A stretch of DNA of 64,000 bases from CAVVXN01 sp963772585 (GTDB lineage: Bacteria > Planctomycetota > PLA2 > JAEUHO01): NCBI GenBank assembly GCA_963772585.1, contig CAVYXV010000013.1, forward strand, positions 186,001 through 250,000. The letters are read 5' to 3'. Shown here in pieces: positions 8,744-16,998 of the stretch. Each line of letters begins with the position of its first letter. Within the stretch, counting starts at the first letter, position 1. The notes beneath the pieces are model-generated. The model did no database searches. It worked only from the letters and a program-made list of their open reading frames with translations, and was not told the DNA's origin. A program made the translations under genes and the position numbers.

Positions 8744-8880
8744 GCGAGTGTCCCTCCCGGGCTCCACCGTTCGTGGAAGCCGCGTGGAGGACCCACCGTA
8801 ACCCGTTGCGAGGCCACCTCGTTCGAGGGGCGGTGCGATGGTGGAGAAGACGGGGTGCTCGGGCTTCGTAGGATCGGGGG

Positions 8881-10026
8881 ATGGACCGCATCTACCTCGA
8901 TCACCTCGCCTCGACGCCGCTCGCCCCCGCCGTTCGCGAGGCCGTGCTCGCGGCGCTGGAAGAGGTGGGGGCGCCGACCGCCTCCCACGCCGAGGGCCGC
9001 GCGGTGCGGGACCGCCTGGAGGACGCCCGCTCCCGGGCCGCGGCGGCGTGGGGATGCCGACCCCGAGAGGTGATCTTCACCGCGTCCGGGACGGTAGCCT
9101 GCCAACTGGGTCTCGTGGGCGCCGCGCTCGCACGCCGTTCCGTCTCGAATCGCGTCGTGATCACGGACGTCGAGCATCCCGCCATCGACGATGCGACCTC
9201 CGTCCTGGAGGAGCGCGGCTTCCGGGTGATCCGCGTGCCTCCCGAGCCCAACGGGATCGTCCCCGCCGACGCCTTCGTCGATGCGGTCGGCGAAACGGCA
9301 GCCGCGGCCGCCATGCTGCTCGCGAACCACGAGACCGGTGTGATGCAGCCGGTCGCTGCGGTCGCGGCGGCCCTCGCCGGCCGGTCCGTCCCGTTGGTGG
9401 TGGACGCCTGCCTGGCGCCCGGCCGCGTGCCCGCGGGACGCGCGGCAATCGACGCGCACGTCGTCGCGCTCTCGGCGCACAAGATGGGCGGCCCCCGCGG
9501 CGTCGGGATCCTCGTCGTCCGAAAGGGGACCGGCGTGGCCCCTTTGTGGCGAGGCGGTCCGCAGGAGGAGGGCCTCCACGCGGGTACGCCGGCGGTGGCC
9601 CTCGCCGTGGGCGCGGCCGTTGCCTTGGAGTCCGCCCTTCGCTTGCAACCCACCCGAGCCTCGCGCTACAGTGCCGCTCTCGCAGCGTTCCTGGAAGCCC
9701 TCGCCGAGGTCGGCGGGTGGTGCCGCGTCGGCCCCCCCGAGGTGGTCCTCCCGGGCGTCGCTACGATCGAGATCGATCGCGTCGAGGGCGAGGCCGCGAT
9801 GATCAACCTCGATCTGGAGGGCATCGCGGTGTCGACGGGCAGCGGGTGCGCCCTGGGCGCGCGCGAGCCGGCGCGCACGTTGCTGGCGATGGGTTTCGAT
9901 CGACGGCGTGCGGCCAACACGTTGCGTGTCTCCGTGGGCGAAGGCGTCCGTGACGAGGACGCGCGCCGCGCCGGTGAAGCGACCGCCGCCGTCTGCCGAC
10001 GGTTGCGAGCGCTCGCGCGCCATTGA
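8881..10026 (+). CDS. Class V aminotransferase, cysteine desulfurase-like (NifS/IscS family)
   Basis: A 381-residue PLP enzyme. The N-terminus MDRIYLDHLASTPLAP matches the YLDNAATTP motif of cysteine desulfurases. The Schiff-base lysine is in LSAHKMGGPRGVG (about residue 201), and the active-site loop cysteine is in STGSGCALG, aligned with the IscS/NifS loop SGSAC, followed by EPARTLLAMG. Both catalytic elements are present, so sulfur transfer from cysteine is likely. No iscU, tusA or thiI is nearby, so the acceptor is unknown. It is divergent from the amidotransferase gene and reads toward dnaA, 254 bases upstream of it. Confidence 0.88.
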   Translation: MDRIYLDHLASTPLAPAVREAVLAALEEVGAPTASHAEGRAVRDRLEDARSRAAAAWGCRPREVIFTASGTVACQLGLVGAALARRSVSNRVVITDVEHPAIDDATSVLEERGFRVIRVPPEPNGIVPADAFVDAVGETAAAAAMLLANHETGVMQPVAAVAAALAGRSVPLVVDACLAPGRVPAGRAAIDAHVVALSAHKMGGPRGVGILVVRKGTGVAPLWRGGPQEEGLHAGTPAVALAVGAAVALESALRLQPTRASRYSAALAAFLEALAEVGGWCRVGPPEVVLPGVATIEIDRVEGEAAMINLDLEGIAVSTGSGCALGAREPARTLLAMGFDRRRAANTLRVSVGEGVRDEDARRAGEATAAVCRRLRALARH

Positions 10027-10135
10027 GGGAACCTGCGCGCGCTCCGATGCAAGGTTCGGCGTAGAGGCCTATTGGAAGGAACCTCGGTGAGACGAGTTGT
10101 TCGGGCCGCATGAATCCGGCATGTCGGGTGCCTCG

Positions 10136-10164
10136 TTGACCGGGCACCGTATGCGGCGTACGTT
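10136..10164 (+). promoter_or_regulatory. Possible sigma-70 promoter upstream of dnaA
   Basis: TTGACC at 10136-10141 and TACGTT at 10159-10164 are separated by 17 bases. The -35 matches five of six consensus bases, the -10 only three, so this is moderate evidence. It lies about 120 bases before the dnaA start in the only sizeable gap upstream of it. Confidence 0.35.
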
Positions 10165-10280
10165 CCCCCACCTCACACCTTGAAGTCGGACTTCCCGATC
10201 GACGGTAGGCAGGGGCCGGAGATCGGACACGAGGTGCGGGAACGGGGTGGCGGTCAAGAGGCAGAGAGGGGCAGGCATCC

Positions 10281-11705
10281 ATGGGCGAGGTGGACGTTGC
10301 AACGACCCGTCGGCAGGCGGGGGAGCGGTTTGTGCACCTTCTCGGAGCGATCCGAAAGCGGGTCACCAAACAGCAGTTCGCCACCTGGTTCCAGAGAACG
10401 ACCCTCGTCGGATGGGACGACCGAGCATTGGTGATCGGCCTGCCGAACCGCTTCTACGAGGAGTGGTTCCAGCGGCACTTCCACCAACTGATCACGCACG
10501 CGGCCGAAGAGGTCGGGAATGCGCCCACGCACGTCCACTACGAGGTCGTCCAGGCGACGAAGCCCGCCGTGGAACCCGACGACGAGACGCCGACCACGCA
10601 CGCGAAGGAAGAGCCCGTCATCGAGTCCTCGCCGGCGACCGCGCCGTTCCTGCCACGGATCGACTTGCAGCCGCTGGACCCCACGCTCCATCTGAACGAC
10701 CACTACACCTTCGAGAACTTCATCGTCGGGCCCAGCAACCGTGTGGCCGCCGCCAGCGCCCGAGCCGTCGCCGGAGATCCCGGGCGGGCCTACAACCCGC
10801 TGTTCCTCCACGGGTCGGTCGGCCTCGGCAAGACGCACCTCCTCCACGGGGTATGCCACGAGTTCCGGCGTCGTCACCCCGGTCGTCGGATCTGCATCCT
10901 CTCGTGCGAGGAGTTCACCAACGAGTTCGTACAGGCGCTGCAGCGGCACGACCTCGAGGCCTTCCGCCAGCGCTTCCGGAACGTGAACCTGCTGGTCATC
11001 GACGACATCCACTTTCTCGTCGGCAAGGAGCGGATCCAGGACGAGTTCTTCCACACGTTCAACCGGCTGTACCAGGCACACCACCAGATCGTCGTCTCGA
11101 GCGACGCACCCCCGGCTGAGCTGCCCACCCTGCAGGACCGCCTCGTCAGCCGGTTCAAGTGGGGCCTCGTGGCCAACATCGACAAGCCCGAGATGGAGAC
11201 CCGCATGGCGATCGTCCAGCGGAAGGCCTCCCTCCTGGGGGTGGACGTCCCCAACGATGTCGTGGAGTTCATCGCCGCCAACTTCCGCAACAACATCCGG
11301 GAGTTGGAGGGGGCCCTGCACAGCGTGTTCGCCCGGGCCAGGGTGCTCCAGGTTCCCATCGACTTCACGATCGCCCAGGAGGCGCTCGAACCCTCCATCG
11401 AGGAGGGTCGGCCGCCCGTGACCCTGGACCGGATCACCGAGGTCGTGGCGGCCTACTTCCAGGTCAAGATTTCGGTCCTCCGAAGCAAGGGTCGGAGTCG
11501 GAGCGTCTCCCTCCCCCGCCAGATCGTGATGTTCCTGGCTCGCGAGCTCACGGACCTCTCCCTGGACGAGATCGGGGACCACTTCGGGGGACGGGACCAC
11601 TCGACCGTGCTCTACGCGGTGCGGCGGATCCGCGAGATGATCGAGAACGATCCGAAGATCAAGGCGGCCGTGGAGCGGATGCGGGACCGCCTCGGGGCTC
11701 GTTGA
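10281..11705 (+). CDS. dnaA: Chromosomal replication initiator protein DnaA
   Basis: A 474-residue DnaA, the AAA+ initiator that binds DnaA boxes and opens the origin. Domain I is seen from VTKQQFATWFQRTTL, and domain II is a variable linker (about residues 90-130). Domain III has NFIVGPSN, Walker A GSVGLGKTHLLHG (about 178-190) and Walker B LLVIDDIHFL (about 237-246). Domain IV carries LPRQIVMFLARELTDLSL and the signature GGRDHSTVLYAVRRI. Start ATG at 10281 follows a purine-rich GAGAGGGGCAGG. Its order with dnaN and gyrB is the classic initiation-region layout. Confidence 0.98.
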   Translation: MGEVDVATTRRQAGERFVHLLGAIRKRVTKQQFATWFQRTTLVGWDDRALVIGLPNRFYEEWFQRHFHQLITHAAEEVGNAPTHVHYEVVQATKPAVEPDDETPTTHAKEEPVIESSPATAPFLPRIDLQPLDPTLHLNDHYTFENFIVGPSNRVAAASARAVAGDPGRAYNPLFLHGSVGLGKTHLLHGVCHEFRRRHPGRRICILSCEEFTNEFVQALQRHDLEAFRQRFRNVNLLVIDDIHFLVGKERIQDEFFHTFNRLYQAHHQIVVSSDAPPAELPTLQDRLVSRFKWGLVANIDKPEMETRMAIVQRKASLLGVDVPNDVVEFIAANFRNNIRELEGALHSVFARARVLQVPIDFTIAQEALEPSIEEGRPPVTLDRITEVVAAYFQVKISVLRSKGRSRSVSLPRQIVMFLARELTDLSLDEIGDHFGGRDHSTVLYAVRRIREMIENDPKIKAAVERMRDRLGAR

Positions 11706-12091
11706 GCCCATCCGCTTGGGAGGCAAGGAGTTACGCGTGCATACCCCGTCTCCCTGGCGGTGGGGTCTCCTTTGCGGGCGGTCGCCTGATGGTGGACAAT
11801 CCGGCAGGCGGGGAGGAGGAATCGAGGAGGGTCGGTAGCGGGCCCGGCTTGCAGGGCCCGCGGGACGGAAGCGAACGGTCGAAATCCCTCGGTCCCCACC
11901 TCTGGCCCCGTACAATGCGGGGCACGTTCCCAGGGCCTTTCCACGTGCCCTCCGCTGCACGCAACTCGTTGGGGGACAAGCAGTTCAGACAATGCGCCGG
12001 CGGCGGAACCGGCAAATGCGACACGGTCCAAGACGAAGACGACGAAGATCTTCAATTCTCTTCTGTTCTCTTTCCAGGAGGTCGATCGACG
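11706..12091 (+). other. dnaA-dnaN intergenic region, possible weak promoter
   Basis: No gene is supported in these 386 bases. A TACAAT hexamer at 11911-11916 could be a -10 element for dnaN but has no convincing -35. GGTGGACAA at 11791-11799 is one mismatch from the high-GC DnaA box TGTGGACAA, and only isolated weak matches (GGGGACAA, TTTCCACG) are otherwise present. There is no clear DnaA-box cluster or AT-rich unwinding element, so I do not call oriC here. A strong Shine-Dalgarno AGGAGGT at 12076-12082 serves dnaN. Confidence 0.4.
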
Positions 12092-13195
12092 ATGAAGGTC
12101 TCGCTGCCGACCGCCACGTTGGTCGAAGCCGTCGGGCATGGGGCCGCTGTCGCCGCGTCCAAGAGCCCGAAGCCCGTCCACGAGTGCGTGGCCCTCAAGG
12201 CTGACGAGACGACCGGCCTTCTCCTCGAAGCGACCGATCTGGACGTCGGCATCCGCATGCACCTCCCGGAAGCCGACGTCTCGGAGCCCGGCGTCGTCGT
12301 CATTCCGGCGGCCCGTCTCCTCTCCGTCGTCCGCGAGGTAGACGACGAGACGACCACGCTGACCTTCGAGGACGGGGACCTCCTCCTCGACACGGGACGC
12401 AGCCACTTCAAGGTTCGCGGGGAGGACCCCGAAGGATTTCCCGTCCTTCCCGACTTTCCGGACTCGCGGCTCTTGGAGGTTCCCGGAACGGTTCTTCGCG
12501 ACATGATCCGTCGGACCGTCTTCGCCACGGCGAAGGAACCCGGTCGGTACGCCCTGCACGGTGTGCTGTTCAAGGCGCAGGAAGAGCGGCTCGAACTCGT
12601 CGCGACCGACGGGCGGCGCCTCGCGATGGCCACCCGGAACCTGGGCGGGACGCAGGACGCCGGGCTCCGCGTGATCGTCGGCGCCAAGGGGCTGTCGTTG
12701 CTCGACCGGACGATGGGCGAGCCGGCGAAGGACGTCACCATTGCGCTCGGAGAGCGTCAGGTGCTCTTCCAGGTGGGAGGGGCGCTCGTCATCAGCCGAC
12801 TGATCGACGGGACGTTCCCCGCGTACGAGGACGTCATCCCGAAGGGGGAGAGCCAGGTGTTCGAGTTGGGCGTCGGCGACTTCTCCAGCGCCCTGCGACA
12901 AGCCTCTCTCCTCACGACGAGGGACGCCATGTCCGTCCATTTCGACATCGCTCCTCGGCTTCTCACCATTCGCTCGAGGGCTCCTGAGGTGGGGGAGGCG
13001 ACGGTCGAGGTGCCGATCGAGTACGACGGCGGCACGGCCAACCTCGGATTCAATCCCGTTTTCCTCGTCGATGCGCTGAAGGTGATGGACCCGGCGGGCA
13101 GTGTGAGGTTCGAGTTTCGCGACGGCAAAGCCCCCGGCAAGCTGACCGATGGGGACGACTACGTCTACGTCATCATGCCGATTGCGCTCGAGTAA
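12092..13195 (+). CDS. dnaN: DNA polymerase III sliding clamp (beta subunit)
   Basis: A 367-residue beta clamp, the ring that tethers DNA polymerase III to DNA. Start MKVSLPTATLVEAVG is preceded by AGGAGGT. The three clamp domains are recognisable: PVHECVALKADE and LLEATDLDVGI in domain I, GRYALHGVLFKAQEERLELVATDGRRLAMA in domain II and the C-terminal YVYVIMPIALE in domain III. The end PIALE corresponds to the conserved clamp C-terminal pocket (E. coli PMRL). dciA starts four bases after the stop codon, so the two are translationally linked. Confidence 0.97.
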   Translation: MKVSLPTATLVEAVGHGAAVAASKSPKPVHECVALKADETTGLLLEATDLDVGIRMHLPEADVSEPGVVVIPAARLLSVVREVDDETTTLTFEDGDLLLDTGRSHFKVRGEDPEGFPVLPDFPDSRLLEVPGTVLRDMIRRTVFATAKEPGRYALHGVLFKAQEERLELVATDGRRLAMATRNLGGTQDAGLRVIVGAKGLSLLDRTMGEPAKDVTIALGERQVLFQVGGALVISRLIDGTFPAYEDVIPKGESQVFELGVGDFSSALRQASLLTTRDAMSVHFDIAPRLLTIRSRAPEVGEATVEVPIEYDGGTANLGFNPVFLVDALKVMDPAGSVRFEFRDGKAPGKLTDGDDYVYVIMPIALE

Positions 13196-13199
13196 CGCC

Positions 13200-13541
13200 A
13201 TGACGCGCCGTGTGCATCGGACGGCACGACCCGTGGGGGACTACCTGGGCCCCGCACTGCGCGCGCTGGGCATGCCGTCGAAGAAGCTCACGTCGCGCCT
13301 GATCGCCGCATGGGAACAGGCCTCGGATCCCTCGTGGGAACATGAAGCCCGACCCGATCGGTTCGTCGGCGGCGTTCTCGTCGTTGCCGTCGACTCCGCC
13401 GCGCTTCGTGACGAGCTCGCGCAGTTCCACCGCGCGCGCCTCCTGGACGTCCTCAAGACCGCCTTGCCCGGCGTTTCGCTCGTGGGCATCCGCTTCACCT
13501 TGGCGGAAGGCGACTCCACCTCAAAGCGAACGCTTCCATAG
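13200..13541 (+). CDS. dciA: DUF721/DciA-family protein (likely replicative helicase loader)
   Basis: A 113-residue DUF721 protein. It starts MTRRVHRTARPVGDYLG and has the family pattern of an N-terminal basic helix, a WEQASDPSWEHEARPDRF segment (family W..vvG..i..ht.p..) and the core LVVAVDSAALRDELAQF. DciA proteins load the replicative helicase DnaB in bacteria that lack DnaC/DnaI, and DUF721 genes are often found near dnaA-gyrB. It starts four bases after dnaN with no Shine-Dalgarno of its own and ends 11 bases before gyrB. It occupies the place where recF is usually found. Confidence 0.85.
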   Translation: MTRRVHRTARPVGDYLGPALRALGMPSKKLTSRLIAAWEQASDPSWEHEARPDRFVGGVLVVAVDSAALRDELAQFHRARLLDVLKTALPGVSLVGIRFTLAEGDSTSKRTLP

Positions 13542-13552
13542 GGAGAGCTTCG

Positions 13553-16006
13553 ATGGCGACCGAACCCTCCGTCCCCTCGGGCGGCGACTACACGGCTGAC
13601 AACATCCAGGTTCTCGAGGGCTTGGAGGCGGTGCGCAAGCGTCCGGGTATGTACATCGGCGACACCGCCAAGAGGGGGTTGCATCACCTGGTCCAGGAGA
13701 TCGTGGACAACGCCATCGACGAGGCCATGGCCGGGTATTGCGCGAACGTCAACGTCCGAATCACGGCGGACGACGGAATCGTCGTGACGGACGACGGCCG
13801 CGGCATCCCGACGGACCTGAACAAGGCGTACGGCGTGCCCGGCGTCACGCTGGCCTACACGAAGCTCCATGCGGGCGGCAAGTTCAACAAGGGCGTCTAC
13901 AAGGTCAGCGGCGGCCTGCACGGGGTGGGAGCGAGCGTCGTCAACGCGCTCTCCGAGGTCTGCGAGGTCGAGGTCTACCAGAATGGGTTCGCGCACTTCC
14001 AGGCCTTCAGCCGCGGGCGCGCCACAGGGGGCCTCGAGATGCGGGGGAAGACGGACCGCCGCGGCACGAAAGTCTTCTTCAAGCCCGACCATCAGATCTT
14101 CGGGGAGTACTCCTTCGACGCAACGCTGCTGGCGAACCGTCTTCGCGAACTCGCCTTCCTGAACCGGGGCGTCACGATCCGGATCGTGGACGAGCGGACG
14201 GACCCCCCCATGGAGAAGGAGTTCCGTTTCGAGGGCGGCATCCAGGAGTTCGTCCAGCGATTGAACGAGGGGCGCCGTTCGTTGCACGACGACGTCATCT
14301 ACGTCGAAGCCGAGCAGGACGGCGTGATCGTGGAGGTGGCGGCGCAGTTCCACGACGGCTACTCGGAGAACGTCCAGGCCTTCGCGAACAACATTCCCAC
14401 GCACGAAGGGGGCACGCACGTCTCCGGCTTCCGCCGGGCTCTGACGAACAGCCTCATGAACTACGCCCGACGTGCGAACATCTTCAAGCCCGCCGACAAG
14501 CCCTCCGGCGACGACTTCCGCGAGGGGATCACCGCGATCATCAGCGTGAAGGTTCCCGAACCGCAGTTCGAGGGGCAGACGAAGACCAAGCTCGGAAACA
14601 GCGAGGTCGAAGGGATCGTCAATACGATCTGGGGCGAGGCCGTCAAGACGTACCTCGAAGAGCATCCGAAGAACGCGAGGATGATCCTCGACAAGGCCGT
14701 GCAGGCGTTTCAGGCCCGGGAGGCGGCCCGGAAGGCGCGCGACCTCGTGCGGCGCAAGGGGGTGCTTTCCAGCGGGGGGCTTCCCGGGAAGCTCGCTGAC
14801 TGCAGTAGCCGCGACGTGGAGACGACGGAGGTATTCCTCGTCGAGGGCGAGTCGGCCGGTGGATCCGCGAAGATGGGTCGCGATCGCAATACCCAGGCGA
14901 TCCTCCCCCTGAAGGGGAAGATCCTGAACGTAGAGAAGGCCCGCATCGACAAGATGCTGGCCCACGAGGAGATCCGGGCGCTGATCACCGCGCTTGGGAC
15001 CGGCATCGGTGCGGAGGACTTCGACGCATCGAAGTGTCGATACGGCAAGATCATCATCATGACCGACGCGGACGTGGACGGCAGCCACATCCGGACCCTG
15101 TTGATGACGTTCCTCTTCCGGCACATGAGGGAGTTGATCGAGATCGGGCGCGTCTACGTCGCCCAGCCGCCTCTGTTCAAGATCACGAAGCGCAAGAAGG
15201 AGGAGTACATCTTCGACGAGCGGGATCTCCAGCGGCGGTTGGAGGAGATGGGGGCGTCATCCATCACCCTCAAGGGCATCAACGGAACGTCATTCGAGGA
15301 TGTCACGGGGCCGCGACTGCAGAACCTGGCTGAGGCCCTCTCGCGGATCCAGGATGTCGCGCACGCCCTGGAGCGCAAGGGGATGAGCATCCACGAGTAC
15401 TTCGCTGCGGTGGAAGGCGACGGAGCCCTGCCCACGGCGGTGGTGTCGAGCGCGCAGACTCCCGACACACCGGTCTTCATCCGCAGCGAGGCGGACATGG
15501 AACACCACATCGCTCAGGAGGAGGCATTCCTCGGCCGCGAGGTCAGGGTCTGGGAGGTCGGAGACGAGGACTCCCTCCGAGCGGAAGCCGACGTGATCGT
15601 CACGCCGATCTACGAGCACATCGAGCTCGAGAAGCAGGCGAAGGTGCTGCTCGACTTCGACATCGATCCCAAGCACTGGGTGGAAAACGAAACGCCGCGG
15701 TTTCGCATCGAGTACGACTCCGGCGACCATGTGGACCTTGCGTCCTTGCGGGAGGTCCTGGAGCACGTGAGGAAAGCCGGGCAGCGCGGCGTGGACGTGC
15801 AGCGGTACAAGGGGCTCGGGGAGATGAACCCCGACCAGTTGTGGGAAACCACGATGGACCGGACCCGTCGCACCCTGCTGAGGGTCACCTTGACGGATGC
15901 CGGGGAGGCCGACCGGTTGTTCAGCCTGCTCATGGGCGAGAGCGTCGAGCCGAGGCGGCAGTTCGTGGAGCAGCACGCCCTGGACGTCCGCGACCTGGAC
16001 ATCTGA
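13553..16006 (+). CDS. gyrB: DNA gyrase subunit B
   Basis: An 817-residue type IIA topoisomerase ATPase subunit. The GHKL ATPase region shows EIVDNAIDEAMAG, VTDDGRGIPTD and GGLHGVGASVVNALS; the transducer follows. The TOPRIM domain has EGESAGGSAK (about residue 432) and DADVDGSHIRTLL (about 504), and the C-terminus has RYKGLGEMNPDQLW. Roughly 150 extra residues lie between TOPRIM and the C-terminal motif, as in E. coli-type GyrB. QRGVDVQRYKG and lack of parC/parE neighbours favour GyrB over ParE. GGGAGA precedes ATG 13553. gyrA is not in the window. Confidence 0.97.
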   Translation: MATEPSVPSGGDYTADNIQVLEGLEAVRKRPGMYIGDTAKRGLHHLVQEIVDNAIDEAMAGYCANVNVRITADDGIVVTDDGRGIPTDLNKAYGVPGVTLAYTKLHAGGKFNKGVYKVSGGLHGVGASVVNALSEVCEVEVYQNGFAHFQAFSRGRATGGLEMRGKTDRRGTKVFFKPDHQIFGEYSFDATLLANRLRELAFLNRGVTIRIVDERTDPPMEKEFRFEGGIQEFVQRLNEGRRSLHDDVIYVEAEQDGVIVEVAAQFHDGYSENVQAFANNIPTHEGGTHVSGFRRALTNSLMNYARRANIFKPADKPSGDDFREGITAIISVKVPEPQFEGQTKTKLGNSEVEGIVNTIWGEAVKTYLEEHPKNARMILDKAVQAFQAREAARKARDLVRRKGVLSSGGLPGKLADCSSRDVETTEVFLVEGESAGGSAKMGRDRNTQAILPLKGKILNVEKARIDKMLAHEEIRALITALGTGIGAEDFDASKCRYGKIIIMTDADVDGSHIRTLLMTFLFRHMRELIEIGRVYVAQPPLFKITKRKKEEYIFDERDLQRRLEEMGASSITLKGINGTSFEDVTGPRLQNLAEALSRIQDVAHALERKGMSIHEYFAAVEGDGALPTAVVSSAQTPDTPVFIRSEADMEHHIAQEEAFLGREVRVWEVGDEDSLRAEADVIVTPIYEHIELEKQAKVLLDFDIDPKHWVENETPRFRIEYDSGDHVDLASLREVLEHVRKAGQRGVDVQRYKGLGEMNPDQLWETTMDRTRRTLLRVTLTDAGEADRLFSLLMGESVEPRRQFVEQHALDVRDLDI

Positions 16007-16031
16007 TCGGCCGCGATACCCGCGGGCCCGC

Positions 16032-16544
16032 CTACTGTCCCACGCGCTCCTCGGCGTCGTCGAAGATCGACTGCCAGGAGCTGTCCTTCTTCGTGTCCAC
16101 GACGGTGATGTGCTCGTTGAGGAGCCGCAGGATCTCCTGGTACTCGGCCACGAAGAAGAAGAGGCTCGAACCGCAGTTCTCGGTCAGGGCGGCGATGCAG
16201 TCGCGCGTCGGGGGCTCGACGACGGCGAAGGACCAGCTGTCGCCGAAGCGGCCCACGGGCAGGACCTGGTATTGGTAGAGCGTCGAGGAGGGGATGCCCT
16301 CCCACAGGCTCTTGTCGTATGCGAAGCCCCCCAGGGGGAGGAAGGGCATGTTGTAGTGGACGGAGACGGTGCAGGCGAGGTCCCAAGCCGTGATGTTGCC
16401 CGATTGCACGACCACGCTTCCGAACGGCTCGTGGGTGCGACGCGCCGAGTTCATGAGCTCGTCGGCGAGCTCTTCGCTGAGCACGTCGTCGTCTACGAGG
16501 ACGTCGCGCAGGCTGCGTCGTTCGAAACGGTCGTGGGCGTCCAT
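16032..16544 (-). CDS. Stand-alone MshEN-type (GspE/PilB N-terminal) domain protein
   Basis: A 170-residue soluble protein resembling the N-terminal domain of type II secretion/type IV pilus ATPases (GspE_N/MshEN). LRDVLVDDDVLSEELADEL, PFGSVVVQSG, VHYNMPFLPL and a later LLPVGRFGD-like segment match the usual L..LV..G.it..ql..al and PF..L..... pattern. No ATPase follows, so it cannot power assembly itself; in other proteins this fold binds c-di-GMP or partner proteins. GGAG precedes ATG 16544. It lies 109 bases downstream of tatA on the same strand, convergent with gyrB. Confidence 0.7.
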   Translation of the reverse strand: MDAHDRFERRSLRDVLVDDDVLSEELADELMNSARRTHEPFGSVVVQSGNITAWDLACTVSVHYNMPFLPLGGFAYDKSLWEGIPSSTLYQYQVLPVGRFGDSWSFAVVEPPTRDCIAALTENCGSSLFFFVAEYQEILRLLNEHITVVDTKKDSSWQSIFDDAEERVGQ

Positions 16545-16653
16545 GGATCGTCTCCAGCCCGGCTATCGACCGGAGGCGGGGCCGGAGTGAAGGGCAAACG
16601 CGGGGCGAACGCGCCTGCGGGACGCGGCCGGCACCCCCGGGGCTCGCTTCTGC

Positions 16654-16998
16654 TCAGACGGGCGGGGGTTCGTCGGCGACCCCCCCGCCGGCGGGGGACG
16701 AGGGCTCGGGTCCTCCCTCCGGCTCGGGCGATGATCCGGCCGGGCTGGCCTCGGCCTCGTGTTCGGGCCGGAGGGTCGGCCGGCGGGGGATGGAGGTGGC
16801 CGAAGGCCGGACGTCGATGCGGCGGATCTCCCGGCGCAGGGGCTCGGCGACCTCGTTCATGCCGTGCCGGAACTTCGCGTAGGTGCGGCCGAGGTTCCGC
16901 ATGACGTCGGGGAGGCGGCCCCCGAAGACGAGCAGGGCCGCCACGCCGACCACCAGCAACTCGCTGATGCCGAGGCTCATGAACGCCGCGGGGATCAC
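16654..16998 (-). CDS. tatA: Twin-arginine translocase subunit TatA/TatB-like
   Basis: A 114-residue Tat protein. One N-terminal membrane helix (GISELLVVGVAALLVFG) is followed by the hinge FGGRLPDVMRNLGRTYAKFR and an amphipathic helix, as in TatA/TatB, which form the channel-forming partner of TatC for folded-protein export. The C-terminus (about residues 60-114) is a proline/glutamate/serine-rich tail. GTG at 16998 overlaps the upstream stop as GTGA; the ATG at 16980 gives MSLGISEL and is the alternative. Genes for TatC are not in the window. TatA and TatB cannot be separated with confidence. Confidence 0.88.
   Translation of the reverse strand: MIPAAFMSLGISELLVVGVAALLVFGGRLPDVMRNLGRTYAKFRHGMNEVAEPLRREIRRIDVRPSATSIPRRPTLRPEHEAEASPAGSSPEPEGGPEPSSPAGGGVADEPPPV

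Noticed and set aside
11745..11775. Terminator after dnaA
   Set aside because: The stem is only five base pairs (ACCCC/GGGGT) and lacks a T-tract.
11706..12091. Possible oriC between dnaA and dnaN
   Set aside because: Only one near-match DnaA box and no AT-rich stretch or box cluster.
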